Notes: generated by a model not told the origin, from the letters alone. A stretch of 64,000 bases of DNA from Acidipropionibacterium sp. (GCA_022647765.1 JALCLH010000004.1:186001-250000), one strand, 5' to 3'; positions 49,572-59,156 are shown, counted from the stretch's first letter. Numbers and translations: made by a program.

Positions 49572-50376
49572 ATGCCCCACCCCATTCACGGCAGAGGCAT
49601 TCTCTACCCGACCAGGCTCCCGACGTTCCAGCGAGTCGCCGCACCCGCCGAGCTGGCCGACCTGATCCGATGGTTCTGGATACCCCGTTGGGACATACCG
49701 CCGGGGCGTTCTTCTCGGCAACACGTGCTGGCTTTCCCGGCGTCCAATCTCGTCATCGAAAGCCATGGCGTAACCCTTGCTGGTCCAACTACAAAGAGTT
49801 CTTATCGGGATTTGCGTGGTACTGGATGGGCTGTTGGTGCATTGCTTCGGCCAGCCGCGATTGAGTCGTTGTGCGACGACCCGAGCGCCATCCGGGACAC
49901 CGCGATCGCATTCGAAGCGCCCGACCTCCATCGCACCTGTCTTCGCGGCCATGGAAGACGACGACAAGGAGACTACTATCGGGCGCGCAACTGCTGCATA
50001 TGCGACCTGGGTTCAGTCGCGATTGACGCCGCCGGATGAGCGGGGCATACTCGCTAATGCGATTGAGGACTTGATCGCTTCCGATCCAGGGATTATGCGA
50101 ATCGGCCAGTTAGCCGAACGCTTCCACATCACTGCTCGCCACGTTCAACGTCTGATGCATCGCTACGTGGGACTCTCACCAGTGGCCACCATCCGCCGCT
50201 ACCGTCTTCAAGAAGCTATTGAGCGGCTGCGGGAGGATAGCTCGCTCACGATAGCTCAGATCGCGGCCGAACTCGGGTACGCCGATCATGCGCACCTGAC
50301 TCGGGACTTCCGTCAAGCTCTTGGTCTTGCTCCGGTCAACTACCGACGCGACTCCCGCGCCGATGCCCCGGACTGA
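49572..50376 (+). CDS. AraC-family transcriptional regulator, one-base frameshift
   Basis: The N-terminal effector domain (AAPAELADLIRWFWIPRWDIPPGRSSRQHVLAFPASNLVIE, as in the DUF6597-type AraC group) is in one frame. The DNA-binding domain (IASDPGIMRIGQLAERFHITARHVQRLMHRYVGLSPVATIRRYRLQEAIERL and IAAELGYADHAHLTRDFRQALGLAPVNYR) is in another. An extra T near 49938 separates them; removing it gives 267 residues. GGGAGG precedes the ATG. It diverges from a PhnB-like gene. Confidence 0.83.
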
Positions 50377-50390
50377 GACGATACAGGTAG

Positions 50391-53250
50391 GTGTGCCGCT
50401 ATCGATGCCACACCACCAGCCCGTCGACCACCGTGCTTGCGTGTCGGCGTCGACTCCGTCGGAAATCACCTTTCCAACGACGCCCACGCTCCCAATCTCG
50501 GCACCCAGTCCATCAGCCGGAGCAACCTGAAGAGCCTAGTCCCTTCGCAATCTTCGCAGTCTTATACGTCCTCCGACGCCGGCCCGACATCGTCGTCGAG
50601 TACTTCGGGATGCCGACGGCCAAAGCCTTCTGCCTTCCGTTCAAGCTCGACACACCACTGGTTCCTGCGGCCGACGCTGTTGCCGTGCGAGAGGCCTTAG
50701 CCCGTACCCCCGAAGTCGCCACCGACGCCCAGGCCCTCTTCGACCAAGCGGCCGGGACAGAGAATTCTCCGCAGGCTTTGGAGCTCGTGGAGGCCGGGCA
50801 AACGAAACTCCGCGATGCCGGATTCGGCCCCCACGCGGCACAGCACAACAAAGACCGCTACCGACTCCTGGCGGCCGTGGGCCGTGCAGATGAGGCAGCA
50901 CGCGATGTCCTGGCGCAGTTCTGGACCGCATTGGACCAGGGCCTATCCACCACCGCACAACTCACCCAGACCCAATTCACAGAGCTAGCCAAAGTCGCCG
51001 CGACTAATGAGACAACTGATGCCGAAGATCACGCGAGCGTCAGCGAACGGATCAAGCTGTGCCAACGCTTCGCCGAAACTGCGACCGCGCTGTATTCCAA
51101 CCCGCTGGCCCAGCTTCCCCATATCGAGACACTGCGGATCGGGGAGCCCCTCGACCAGATCCGACTCTTTCTGCTTCGCCGGCGAAGCAGCTCTCGCCAA
51201 CGACGCCCGCGAATGGCTGATCAGCGCTGTCCCCGCCCTCACCGAACTCGCGGGAGCCTCCTCGGCAGACCCGGTACTGCACACCCGGTTACGACTCCTG
51301 CTGGCCGAGACAACCGCAGAATGGGCAGACCTGCTGGCTGACGTACGACAAGTCAACCTCGGCTACGCCCTCCTCGGACTGGTCACCGCTCGTTACGCGC
51401 GCGACCTCGCCCTCCACCAACGATTCAGCGAAGCCGACCTCGCCTGGGACGAAGCATCCGCCGCTGCCTCACTCGCACGGCAGTGGCGCGAAGCATCGAC
51501 CCGGGTCCTGAGCCGTCGCGCCTTCCGATCGCATTGGAACCCGTTCACTAGCAACGACCTTCTCCCCATGCAAACCGCGCTGCAGCAAATGGGAACCTCC
51601 ACGCCGCTCATTCCCAATGCCGAGCACGCCTACGAAGACGCGCTGGCCGACCTGAGCGATCAGAAGCTGCGATCGGCCGCGATATCGGCGCAACGCGCGC
51701 TACGCGACGCCATCACGATCAGCGACTGGGCCGGGGAGGACCGTGCACGCCGTGCGCTTGCCGCGATCCTTATCGAGTCCGACGAGCCAGTCCGGGCCGC
51801 CCACCACCTAGCCCGCGCCGGAGCCGCCAAAGCGATCGAAGCCTTGGGCGCATCTCATCCGCTCGAGTTCGTCAACATCGTCGAGGACCTTGACTCGCCC
51901 AACTACTGGACCGTCGGCACGACCTACCGGCTCCTGGCCGTCCAAGCCGATCTCATCCCCGACGACCTCATCGGCGCTCTCACCACTCACCTCGTCGGCG
52001 AACTGACTGCGGCCGAGACTGGTACCAGGCCGGACCTACGTTCCTTCGCAACCTCCCGCTACAACAACGCCATCAAACTCCTGGCTGGCATCGCCGACCG
52101 CCTCCAAGCGTTGGCCGCCGACGAGGTGCTCTGTCATTTCGAGAAACAACCGCCGGTCGAGCCGAACCACTACCGCTACCACGACGAAGACGAAGCCACC
52201 ACCGTGGCCAAGATCGCAAACACTCACCCCCAACTGGCCACCCGAGCCATTGCACACCTCGTGGCCCTGCTCAGTCGCTCGCAGCCCGCACGCACTTCCA
52301 CCGCCATCGACGCTGTCGAGCGCAACCACCCCATCGCTCATGACGCGTTAGCCGCGCTCGCAGCCACAGACGACCGATGGGCACAGGAGATGCTCGCATT
52401 CCATGACACCCGCGAGGTCGACCCCATGGCGGCCACTGCAGCGCTAAGCTGGCTAGCCACCCCACTCCACCACGTCGATGGTGTCTACTCCGTCGGCACC
52501 GGCACGGTCGGTGACTCCCTACTCGTTCGGCACCTTCCCGCCACGGACGTCGACGCTGCCGTGACCGAACTCCTCCAACGCGCCGACGATCCCCACGTCG
52601 GCTCCGGTGATCGCGGGCAGTACCTCATCGCCGCCAACAACCTCGCGCGCCACATCACGCCAACCAAGCGCGCCGACTATTTCGCCACTGCAGCGCGTCT
52701 AGCCACCTCGCCGACACCCTCGGACCACGACAAGCTCGACGAACAGTTCACCCACAAACTCGGCGCCGTCCGCATCAACGGCACCCCCCACGACGCTCGC
52801 GGCGAAGCAACCACATTGGCCGCCGCTCTCGCCGCCGACGATGCACAACGTAGCGAAGCCCGACGCCTGGCCTACTCACTGCTCGGCACAGACTCCGACT
52901 ACTGGCCCACCAGAGCATTGCACCAACTCGGCGACACCCTCAACGACGACCTCGCGTTCCTCGCCACCCAAGGCTGGGCCATTCGCAGCCTCGCAGCCAG
53001 CCTCTGGCCCGAGCACGGCCAGCCGGCCCATCTCGGAGCACGACTGGCGGCTGATCCCGACGTCCGAGTCCGGGGCGCCCTCGCTCGCGCGCTCTCGGAG
53101 CAGTCGGGTTCAACGCACCCGGCGGTGCGCGAACAACTTGCCAATGACCCAGCCCACAGTGTCCGCGAAGCCGTCAGCAAGACGTCATCCTCTCCCTTCG
53201 CCGAGACCGCGACACAACCTTCGACCCACTCCCAAGCGCCAGCTCACTAG
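50391..53250 (+). CDS. Large helical-repeat protein, unknown function, 5' end uncertain, one-base frameshift
   Basis: An alpha-helical protein of up to 952 residues. The first part (AVREALARTPEVATDAQALFDQAAG to IETLRIGEPLDQIRLF) and the rest (CFAGEAALANDAREWL onward) are joined after removing an extra T near 51168. The C-terminal region has short HEAT-like units (DPDVRVRGALARALSEQSG, HPAVREQLANDPAHSVREAV). No catalytic motif, P-loop or membrane segment is visible. The start is not credible: the first 50 residues are Arg/Ser/Pro-rich with no ribosome binding site, so the true N-terminus may be lost by truncation. Large repeat proteins of this kind often occur in defence or signalling loci, but no partner is adjacent. 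Confidence 0.6.
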
Positions 53251-53522
53251 GAGCCGACTTAGCATCCGAGCCCCTTGAGCGCCGGTAGATCGGGGCCGAG
53301 ACACGGCTACGACTCACGAAAATCCCTCCCGTGCAAGACCGTCACCGGCGCGCCCTCGTCCCGGCGTCAATGCGCCACTGCCCACCGGCGATGTCCTTCA
53401 GGCGGCGACAAGGCAATCCCGAGGGCGATCTTCCTTGCAGGTCCTCTACTCGGGCTCTCCGATCCTCCGTGGTCTCCTTCCGCACGGACGAAGACTGCCA
53501 CCGGCAGCAACAACGGCCGTGC

Positions 53523-54290
53523 TCACTCCTTTCCATGCGGGTCAAGCTGATTGAGGCTGGCGACGACCTGGTCGTAGTCACCGCGGATCTCGCCGTAGCG
53601 GAGGAACTTGACGCGCTCGACTTGGATCTCCTTGGCGGCTGGCTGGGTTTCGATCAAGCCGACGACCTCGCTGACGAAGTCATCGAGGGGCATCGCGAAG
53701 CTGCTGTCGCGCTGCCCTGGCATTAGGTCGGTGGCGACCGATGGCGGTTCCAGCTCCAGCACCTTCACGTTCGTGTCGGCGAGTTGGAGGCGAAGAGATT
53801 CGCTTAGCATGTGGACCGCTGCCTTGGTCGCGTTATAGCTGGGTGTAACGGCCAGCGGCGCGAACGCCAGCCCGGAGGAGACAGTCAGGATCGTGGCATC
53901 CGGCCGGGAACGCAGATGTTCGATGTAGGCCGCGATCAGGCGGATCGGGCCGAGGAGATTGGTCGTGACGGTGGCCTCGGCATGGGCGAGGAAGCCGTCG
54001 GAGGTTGTCCAGTCCTCAACGCCCATGATCCCCGCCATCGTCACCAGTACATTCAGATCCGGGTGCGCGGCGAGCACCTTAGTAGCAGTCTCCCGGATGC
54101 TCTCAGGGTCGGTGGTATCGATCCGGACCGCGTCGATACCGGGGTGGTCGGCGGCGATTTGTTCCAACAGCTCGGTGCGCCGGCCGCCCACGACGACCGT
54201 GTTGCCCTTCTCCCGAAGCCGGAGCGCGAGAGCGAGCCCGATGCCGCTGGTGGCACCAGGAATGAAGATGGTGTTCCCTGTGATGTTCAT
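53523..54290 (-). CDS. Short-chain dehydrogenase/reductase (DltE-like)
   Basis: A 255-residue NAD(P)-dependent oxidoreductase. Cofactor motif IPGATSGIG at residues 9-17, structural VTMAGIMGVEDW, active-site serine in LTVSSGLAFAPL and YxxxK in SYNATKAAVHML. The C-terminal QRDSSFAMPLDDFVSEV resembles DltE-type SDRs. The substrate is unknown. No ribosome binding site precedes the ATG, but AATACT is seven bases upstream, suggesting a leaderless transcript. It diverges from an Xre/MmyB-like regulator, a very common pairing. Confidence 0.87.
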   Translation of the reverse strand: MNITGNTIFIPGATSGIGLALALRLREKGNTVVVGGRRTELLEQIAADHPGIDAVRIDTTDPESIRETATKVLAAHPDLNVLVTMAGIMGVEDWTTSDGFLAHAEATVTTNLLGPIRLIAAYIEHLRSRPDATILTVSSGLAFAPLAVTPSYNATKAAVHMLSESLRLQLADTNVKVLELEPPSVATDLMPGQRDSSFAMPLDDFVSEVVGLIETQPAAKEIQVERVKFLRYGEIRGDYDQVVASLNQLDPHGKE

Positions 54291-54390
54291 GGTTGAAGTA
54301 TTCGGCGCTCAAGAGGTCAGTTCCAGGGAGCGGTTATAGGGGGATCACCGCTCCCTCTCTCACATCTCGGCGAACGACGATACTGGGAGA

Positions 54391-55272
54391 ATGGATCGTG
54401 ACGCGCTAGCCGACTTCCTCCGCCATCAGCGCGAGGGCCTGCAACCGGCCGACATCGGCCTGAGCGTCGGGCCGCGCAGACGAACCAGCGGGCTACGCCG
54501 GGAAGAGGTCGCCCAGCTGGCGGCGATGTCGACGGACTACTACACCCGGTTGGAACAGCGCCGCGGCCCACAACCAAGCGTGCAAATGGTCGCATCCCTC
54601 GCCCGCGCCCTACGATTGAGTCCGGAGGAGCGCGACTACCTATATCAGGTCTCCGGTTACAGCGCTCCCGACCGCGTCACCAGCGGGGACTACATTCCCC
54701 CAGGGCTCTTGCGCGTGCTTGACCGCCTCACCGAAACCCCCGCACTGATCATCTCGGCCATCGGAGAGACCCTCGTGCAGAACGAACCCGCGAAGGCACT
54801 GTTCGGCGACGTCAGCCAGCTGACCGGCATGGAACGCAGCAGCATTTACCGCTGGTTCATCCACCCCAAGCAGGAACGCTGGCGCTACCCGGAAAGTGAC
54901 CGTGACCGGCAGAGTCGAGCCCAAGTTGCCTCGCTGCGCGCCGCGCTGGGTGCCATGGGAAAAGACTCGCGCGCCGGCGCGCTTGCCAGAGAACTGACCC
55001 AGCGGAGTACCGAGTTCGCGACCCTCTGGGCCGCACACGAGGTGAGCCGCCGATTCGAAGACCACAAGACCCTCATCCACCCAGAAATCGGAGAAATCGA
55101 GGTAGATTGCCAAGCCCTATTCACCGAGGACGAGACCCAGGTCCTGCTCATCCTCACCGCACCGCCCAGAACTGAGGCCGCAAGCAAGCTCGACCTCCTC
55201 GCAACCCTCGGCACCCAGCAGTTCCAAGGCAACCGACAATCAGACAACACATCCTCCACCCCTCCCAAGTAG
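54391..55272 (+). CDS. XRE-family regulator with MmyB-like ligand-binding domain
   Basis: A 293-residue regulator: N-terminal helix-turn-helix in LADFLRHQREGLQPADIG...RRTSGLRREEVAQLAAMSTDYYTRLEQRRGPQPSVQMVASLARALRL, then the MmyB-like domain (LRVLDRLTETPALIISAIGETLVQNEPAKALFG, ARELTQRSTEFATLWAAHEV). Such proteins often control a divergent SDR gene, as here, and bind a fatty acid or similar ligand. The ATG is preceded by GGGAGA. Confidence 0.88.
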   Translation: MDRDALADFLRHQREGLQPADIGLSVGPRRRTSGLRREEVAQLAAMSTDYYTRLEQRRGPQPSVQMVASLARALRLSPEERDYLYQVSGYSAPDRVTSGDYIPPGLLRVLDRLTETPALIISAIGETLVQNEPAKALFGDVSQLTGMERSSIYRWFIHPKQERWRYPESDRDRQSRAQVASLRAALGAMGKDSRAGALARELTQRSTEFATLWAAHEVSRRFEDHKTLIHPEIGEIEVDCQALFTEDETQVLLILTAPPRTEAASKLDLLATLGTQQFQGNRQSDNTSSTPPK

Positions 55273-55314
55273 GACTCACACGCAACTGCCCAGACGACCT
55301 GGCGCGTTCTGCGG

Positions 55315-55908
55315 TCACTTCCGACGTGTCGACGGCGACGGCATCAAACGCAGGCCGTCGATGAGCAATGCGATCATCCGGCGAGCTTGGTCGCGCTGCT
55401 CCGGTTCTCCGGCCATATAAGCGATTCCCCCTAGCTGAGCCAATACGTCTGACGCAGCCACGTCGGATCGGAAACGGCCACTGCCGATGCCAGCAGCGAT
55501 GAGCGTTTGCGTTGCGCTGATGAGTCTGCCGAGCGTCTCGTTGTACAGAGGAGAGCCAGTCGTCATCATCGCTTGCAATGTGTCGACCATCCCATGCTTC
55601 GTGGTCATGTACTCAAGAAAGCGCTCCATCCACGACGCCATCGCCTCATCGGCGGACAACTCAGCGGACAGTTCGGGAGCGGCATCGCAGAGCCGAGCCA
55701 ACTCATTTCTGAAAGTGGCCTCGATAAGTGCTTCACGGGTGGGAAAATGGCGGAACAAAGTGGCTATGCCCACGCCTGCCTCGCGGGCGATTCCGTTCAA
55801 TGAGGTCTGAACCCCGTCACGGGCGAACACCTTTGCCGCCGCCGTCAACAGCCTCTGCTGGTTGCGCCTCGCATCCGCCCGCCGGTTCGGCTGCGTCTTG
55901 TCAACCAT
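55315..55908 (-). CDS. TetR-family regulator
   Basis: A 197-residue repressor with the N-terminal HTH RLLTAAAKVFARDGVQTSLNGIAREAGVGIATLFRHFPTREALIEATF. The ligand domain includes ATQTLIAAGIGSGRFRSDVAASDVLAQLGGIAYM. The 'RLLTAAAKVFARDG' group commonly controls a divergent oxidoreductase or SnoaL-like gene. Here it faces a SnoaL-like gene across about 120 bases containing two CTCCGATT copies and a CGGAG-GCTG-CTCCG inverted repeat. Confidence 0.86.
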   Translation of the reverse strand: MVDKTQPNRRADARRNQQRLLTAAAKVFARDGVQTSLNGIAREAGVGIATLFRHFPTREALIEATFRNELARLCDAAPELSAELSADEAMASWMERFLEYMTTKHGMVDTLQAMMTTGSPLYNETLGRLISATQTLIAAGIGSGRFRSDVAASDVLAQLGGIAYMAGEPEQRDQARRMIALLIDGLRLMPSPSTRRK

Positions 55909-56028
55909 CTCTCCATCCTCACATCTGCTTGCAAACGGAACGCACTCCGATTATTCTGTAACCGGAGGCTGCTCCGATTGAGTCTACTCGTTTGGAGAAG
56001 CCAGACGACACGGCAGAGAGGACACAGA

Positions 56029-56526
56029 TTGACCACGCCGGAGACCAAGCACGGATTTGAGACCGGGCCGACGAGCGTCAGCGAAGATCAGGTGGCTGAC
56101 AGACTCTCAATCCGCACGCTCATCGACGCCTATGCCCACTACGCGGATTCTCGCGAGCCCGAACTCCAGTACGGACTGTATACTCCGGACGGTCGGACCC
56201 TCGTCTATCGTGAATCCGGCGAAAGCGAGCCGGTTCAGGTGCTCACCACTCACGATCAACATGTAGAAGGATTCGCGGCACTTTCTCAATACATCGCGAC
56301 AACACACTTCAACGGGCAATCGGTGATCACATCACTGACTTCCAGTACTGCCACAGTCGAGAGCTATTGCTTCGCCCATCACGTCCTCGCAAACGACGAT
56401 GGACGCACCCTCATCGTCATGTCGATTCGCTACGAGGACTCGCTCGTCAAGACTACGAGAGGGTGGCGGTTCGCCGAGCGCAAACTCGTGATCGTGTGGA
56501 CCGACAATCGCCCATTGCGACCGTGA
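56029..56526 (+). CDS. SnoaL-like/NTF2-fold protein
   Basis: A 165-residue NTF2-like protein: DQVADRLSIRTLIDAYAHYADSREPELQYGLYTPDGRTLVY, TATVESYCFAHHVLANDDGRTLIVMSIRYEDSLVKTTRGWRFAERKLVIVW. This is the usual helix and beta-sheet cone of SnoaL-like ring-opening or hydrolase-like enzymes. I use the TTG at 56029, after GAGAGGACACAGA; a TTG at 55978 is an alternative. It is probably regulated by the divergent TetR. Confidence 0.8.
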   Translation: MTTPETKHGFETGPTSVSEDQVADRLSIRTLIDAYAHYADSREPELQYGLYTPDGRTLVYRESGESEPVQVLTTHDQHVEGFAALSQYIATTHFNGQSVITSLTSSTATVESYCFAHHVLANDDGRTLIVMSIRYEDSLVKTTRGWRFAERKLVIVWTDNRPLRP

Positions 56527-56683
56527 ACCCCGAACTGGACTGAATTTTGATGCTGACATGATGCGATTCAACTTGATTCTCGAAATTGTGATTTTCTCCA
56601 AGAGTCTGGAACGCTTCACTCAGTCCATAGCTCAATCGCAACGCGAATGTAGTGCCCGGAACCGTACGGTCGTGTAGGCGATT

Positions 56684-56956
56684 TCATGCTGAACGGCTGT
56701 AGCGTTGACGGGCGGCTTCGCCGCTGGTGCCGATCGCCTCACCCACCTCGCGCCAGGACAGGCTCTGCTCGCGCGCAGCGCGCACGGCCTCGGCCAGTTC
56801 TTTCTCGGCGGTATCGCGCCGCCAGGCGGCGAGCTTGACCGCCATCGTGGGTGGAAGGGGTGCGTCCTGGTCGCCAGGCTTCGGGTCGTAGTTCTCGAAG
56901 GCATCGGCGAACTCGTCGGCACGAGCCTTGATGTCTTCAATGGAGCGTCGAGTCAT
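56684..56956 (-). CDS. Small helix-turn-helix protein of unknown function
   Basis: A 90-residue protein: MTRRSIEDIKARADEFADAFENYDP at the start, and a helix-turn-helix SWREVGEAIGTSGEAARQRYS at the end. Similar small proteins in actinobacteria are often annotated as hypothetical or DNA-binding antitoxin-like. GAGGTG precedes the ATG. It lies downstream of the cyanase gene on the same strand, separated by about 160 bases that hold a decayed HTH-like stretch. Confidence 0.6.
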   Translation of the reverse strand: MTRRSIEDIKARADEFADAFENYDPKPGDQDAPLPPTMAVKLAAWRRDTAEKELAEAVRAAREQSLSWREVGEAIGTSGEAARQRYSRSA

Positions 56957-57112
56957 GGTGGTTCACCTCAGATACTTGGTTCGGGCCGGGCGCATGGCAT
57001 GAGCGATGGCGCCGTGATTCGGTGAGCCCCGAAATGACGCGCCAGCGTGTTCACGCTCGCGGCCCGAGCCTGGTCTGTTCGCATCGCGTCCACTTCCTCC
57101 TCAGCCAGCCAT

Positions 57113-57583
57113 TCAATCCCAGGAGTATCCGAGGAACTTGCCATCGAACTCGATATGGACGCGGTCACCGTGGGGATCCTCGCGCCGGGAAAATGAGACG
57201 TTGAAAGCGATGGCACTCATGATTCCGTCGCCGAATTCCTCGTGGATGAGTTCCTTCAGTGCGGGACCATAGACCTGAATCGCCTCGTAGAGCCGATAGA
57301 CCGTGGGGTCAGAGGGCGGCGCCGACGGATCAAAACTACCCCGCCACGGGACACGGACGAGCTGCGGGAGCAGGCCCTCGTCAAGATCGAGCAATGTGAT
57401 CAGATGGTGCGCGGTCTCCTCATCGAAGGGCTGTTGGCCCAACAATGCCGAGGTCATCCAGACAAGCGGCTTGTCCAGCGCCTCCGCAACGTCTGCGTAG
57501 GTGAGACCTTTCGCGGTTCTCGCAGCAAGCAGCGTTGTGGCGACTTCAGTGGCTGTGCGCGGATCTTCGGGAACTCCAGACAT
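57113..57583 (-). CDS. cynS: Cyanate hydratase (cyanase)
   Basis: Converts cyanate and bicarbonate to ammonia and carbon dioxide. The 156-residue protein has the helix-turn-helix-like N-terminal domain (TTLLAARTAKGLTYADVAEALDKPLVWMTSALLGQQPF). The catalytic domain begins at DPTVYRLYEAIQVYG, with the Arg and Glu of the active site, and has FGDGIMSAIAFNV with the serine. The C-terminus GDRVHIEFDGKFLGYSWD is shaped like the family's end. ACAAGGGTC precedes the ATG. No cyanate transporter or carbonic anhydrase is next to it, so it may act on internally made cyanate. Confidence 0.93.
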   Translation of the reverse strand: MSGVPEDPRTATEVATTLLAARTAKGLTYADVAEALDKPLVWMTSALLGQQPFDEETAHHLITLLDLDEGLLPQLVRVPWRGSFDPSAPPSDPTVYRLYEAIQVYGPALKELIHEEFGDGIMSAIAFNVSFSRREDPHGDRVHIEFDGKFLGYSWD

Positions 57584-57798
57584 GACCCTTGTCCCTTCCT
57601 TCCTTGAGGCGGTCTTGGGGATGACCCCGGAGACAGACCTCCCGGGGGGCTTCGAGATACAAGATATCGCAGGAGGCGCTGCAACGGTCGCTGACGATCT
57701 GCCCCAGCTTGTCCTCGGCCGCCCAACTCAGCAATGAGCATCAATCGGGACTACCGAACTGCCCGGCATACCCATTCTGACAGCGCTAGAGTCGGCAT

Positions 57799-58272
57799 AT
57801 GCGAAATTGGCGGGCCGATCGCGTCGGATCAGCATTGCGCGGGCACAATCCGACAGTCATCGCCCACCTGTCTGCCTCCTTCGCAGCCATCGGAGACGTG
57901 CAGTTCCTGCCCGGCTATTGCATCGCACTGACCGACCAGCTCGGCATCCACGGCCTCAGCGACCTTTCGTCTACCCGACGCCTGGAGTTCCTGGCAGACA
58001 TGGAGCTGCTGGGCCGGGCCGTCGAACAAGTCTGCCGGGCCAGGGATCCCGCGTTCCGCAGGATCAACCTGGAGATTCTGGGCAACACCGATCCCACTCT
58101 GCATGCCCATGTCTGGCCCCGCTACGACTGGGAGCCACCAGATCTGGTCGGCATGCCAGTGTGGCTATATCCGCAGGATCGTTGGACCGATCCCAAGTGG
58201 CGCCTCTCACCAGCACACGACGACATCCGAAGCCAGATCGCAGCAGCCCTCAACGACCTTCGGCACCACTAG
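57799..58272 (+). CDS. HIT-like (histidine triad) hydrolase family protein
   Basis: A 157-residue protein related to HIT nucleotide hydrolases: LPGYCIALTDQLGIHGLSDLSSTRRLEFLADMELLGRAVEQ, RRINLEILGNTDPTLHAHVWPRYDWEPPD. The nucleophile segment LHAHVWPRY lacks the third histidine of a classical HxHxHxx triad, as in several actinobacterial relatives annotated as diadenosine tetraphosphate hydrolase. Activity is therefore uncertain. No ribosome binding site is clear before the ATG at 57799. Confidence 0.75.
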   Translation: MRNWRADRVGSALRGHNPTVIAHLSASFAAIGDVQFLPGYCIALTDQLGIHGLSDLSSTRRLEFLADMELLGRAVEQVCRARDPAFRRINLEILGNTDPTLHAHVWPRYDWEPPDLVGMPVWLYPQDRWTDPKWRLSPAHDDIRSQIAAALNDLRHH

Positions 58273-58309
58273 AACCGCTCCGGGACAGCCGAGAAAATCG
58301 CTCAGTGCA

Positions 58310-58453
58310 TCATGAATAGTCTCTTCGACGTTCGACGAGGCGTCGGAGGACCCATTCGGAGAATACGTACTGGCAGGCGTGGATGGGCCAGTCGCGCGCT
58401 TGGCGACGAATGTCCTGGCGGATGTGCTGGGGCGTGGGCCGCGGCTGGCTCAT
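58310..58453 (-). pseudogene. Truncated AbiEii-like toxin remnant (47 codons)
   Basis: An ATG at 58453 overlaps the antitoxin stop as ATGA and opens a frame reading MSQPRPTPQHIRQDIRRQ, then DWPIHACQYVFSEWVLRRL, ending in a stop at 58310. AbiEii nucleotidyltransferase toxins begin with such a helical stretch and are hundreds of residues long. Only about 40 bases remain before the HIT gene's stop, so the toxin body is gone. It is too short for the ORF track. The identity is inferred from position and the start pattern. Confidence 0.5.
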
Positions 58454-59076
58454 GCTGCGGCCGCCGGATTCGGAGTATCGACAAAGGGCAGGGCATCACG
58501 GGTGGCGTCAGGTCCGAGGAGACCAGCGACCCGGTCGAGAGACCAGTGACGCTCAGTGACGAGAAACCGGACCCAGCGGGCGAGATGCTCGCCGTCGATG
58601 CCCACCGCACCGAGATCTCGGGTCGTGCGCTCCAGAGTGGTGACAGGCAGACCGTTGATCCAGGTGATGTCTCCCGGTTCCAAAGACGCGACGTGCTGGA
58701 TGCCCCACGGGGTGTCACGGGGAACGGCGACACTCCAATGCCCGTCGGTGGGCATGTCACTCACACCATGAAGCCATGCGGCGTCTCCATGGCTGATAAC
58801 ACCGTCACGAACGAGCGAGCCTGGCCGGGCGCGCTCGGCCAGGAACTCACGCGGATTGAGAATCCACCACGCCACGCGCTGCTCCAGAAAAGAGTCAAAC
58901 AGCGGCGGGACGCCGTAGATGCCTCGGTCCAGACGCACGAGCCCATCCTCGTCGAGGGTCATCCGATGCAGGGACGAAGCCGTGATCGACAAGCGGAGGA
59001 TCTGCGCCCGGGTGACGACGCCATGCTGAGGCGCTGCGGCGGTAAGAACCCGAACATAGTCCTGATAGGTGGTCAT
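58450..59076 (-). CDS. AbiEi-family antitoxin (type IV toxin-antitoxin)
   Basis: A 208-residue protein with a winged-helix start GVVTRAQILRLSITASSLHRMTLDEDGLVRLDRGIYGVP and the AbiEi body (VISHGDAAWLHGVSDM, LPVTTLERTTRDLGAVG, RWVRFLVTERHWSLDRVAGLLG). AbiEi proteins repress the operon by binding inverted repeats and neutralize the AbiEii nucleotidyltransferase toxin. I use the ATG at 59076; the track start at 59118 lies in the palindrome. The toxin gene next to it is truncated, so this is an orphan antitoxin. Confidence 0.82.
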   Translation of the reverse strand: MTTYQDYVRVLTAAAPQHGVVTRAQILRLSITASSLHRMTLDEDGLVRLDRGIYGVPPLFDSFLEQRVAWWILNPREFLAERARPGSLVRDGVISHGDAAWLHGVSDMPTDGHWSVAVPRDTPWGIQHVASLEPGDITWINGLPVTTLERTTRDLGAVGIDGEHLARWVRFLVTERHWSLDRVAGLLGPDATRDALPFVDTPNPAAAA

Positions 59077-59090
59077 GGTGCCATTGTCGC

Positions 59091-59118
59091 ATGAATGGTT
59101 CATATATGAACCTTTCAT
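59091..59118. promoter_or_regulatory. Long palindromic operator upstream of AbiEi
   Basis: GGTTCATATATGAACC (59097-59112) is a perfect 16-base palindrome, extended by ATGAA (59091-59095) and TTCAT (59114-59118) to 26 of 28 paired positions. It lies 15-40 bases before the AbiEi ATG. AbiEi-type antitoxins are known to bind inverted repeats upstream of their operon. The 80 bases here also form the end of the neighbouring efflux region. Confidence 0.6.
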
Positions 59119-59156
59119 GCACTGGAGGTCACCCCCTCCGCCGCTCCCCGGCTGCG

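Noticed and set aside
53342-53500. RelE-like remnant on the minus strand (RRLKDIAGGQWRIDAG)
   Set aside because: A short stretch only resembles the RelE core; no start, antitoxin or full fold. The 272-base gap is otherwise featureless to me.
56968-57110. Possible remnant of a recombinase-type HTH (SVNTLARHFGAHR) between cyanase and the small HTH gene
   Set aside because: The resemblance covers about 20 residues and the rest of the frame overlaps the cyanase antisense; too little to call a gene or pseudogene.
57454-57744. Small ORFs between the cyanase and HIT-like genes
   Set aside because: No ribosome binding site, no family resemblance, and overlap with the cyanase start. The 215-base gap holds nothing else I recognise.
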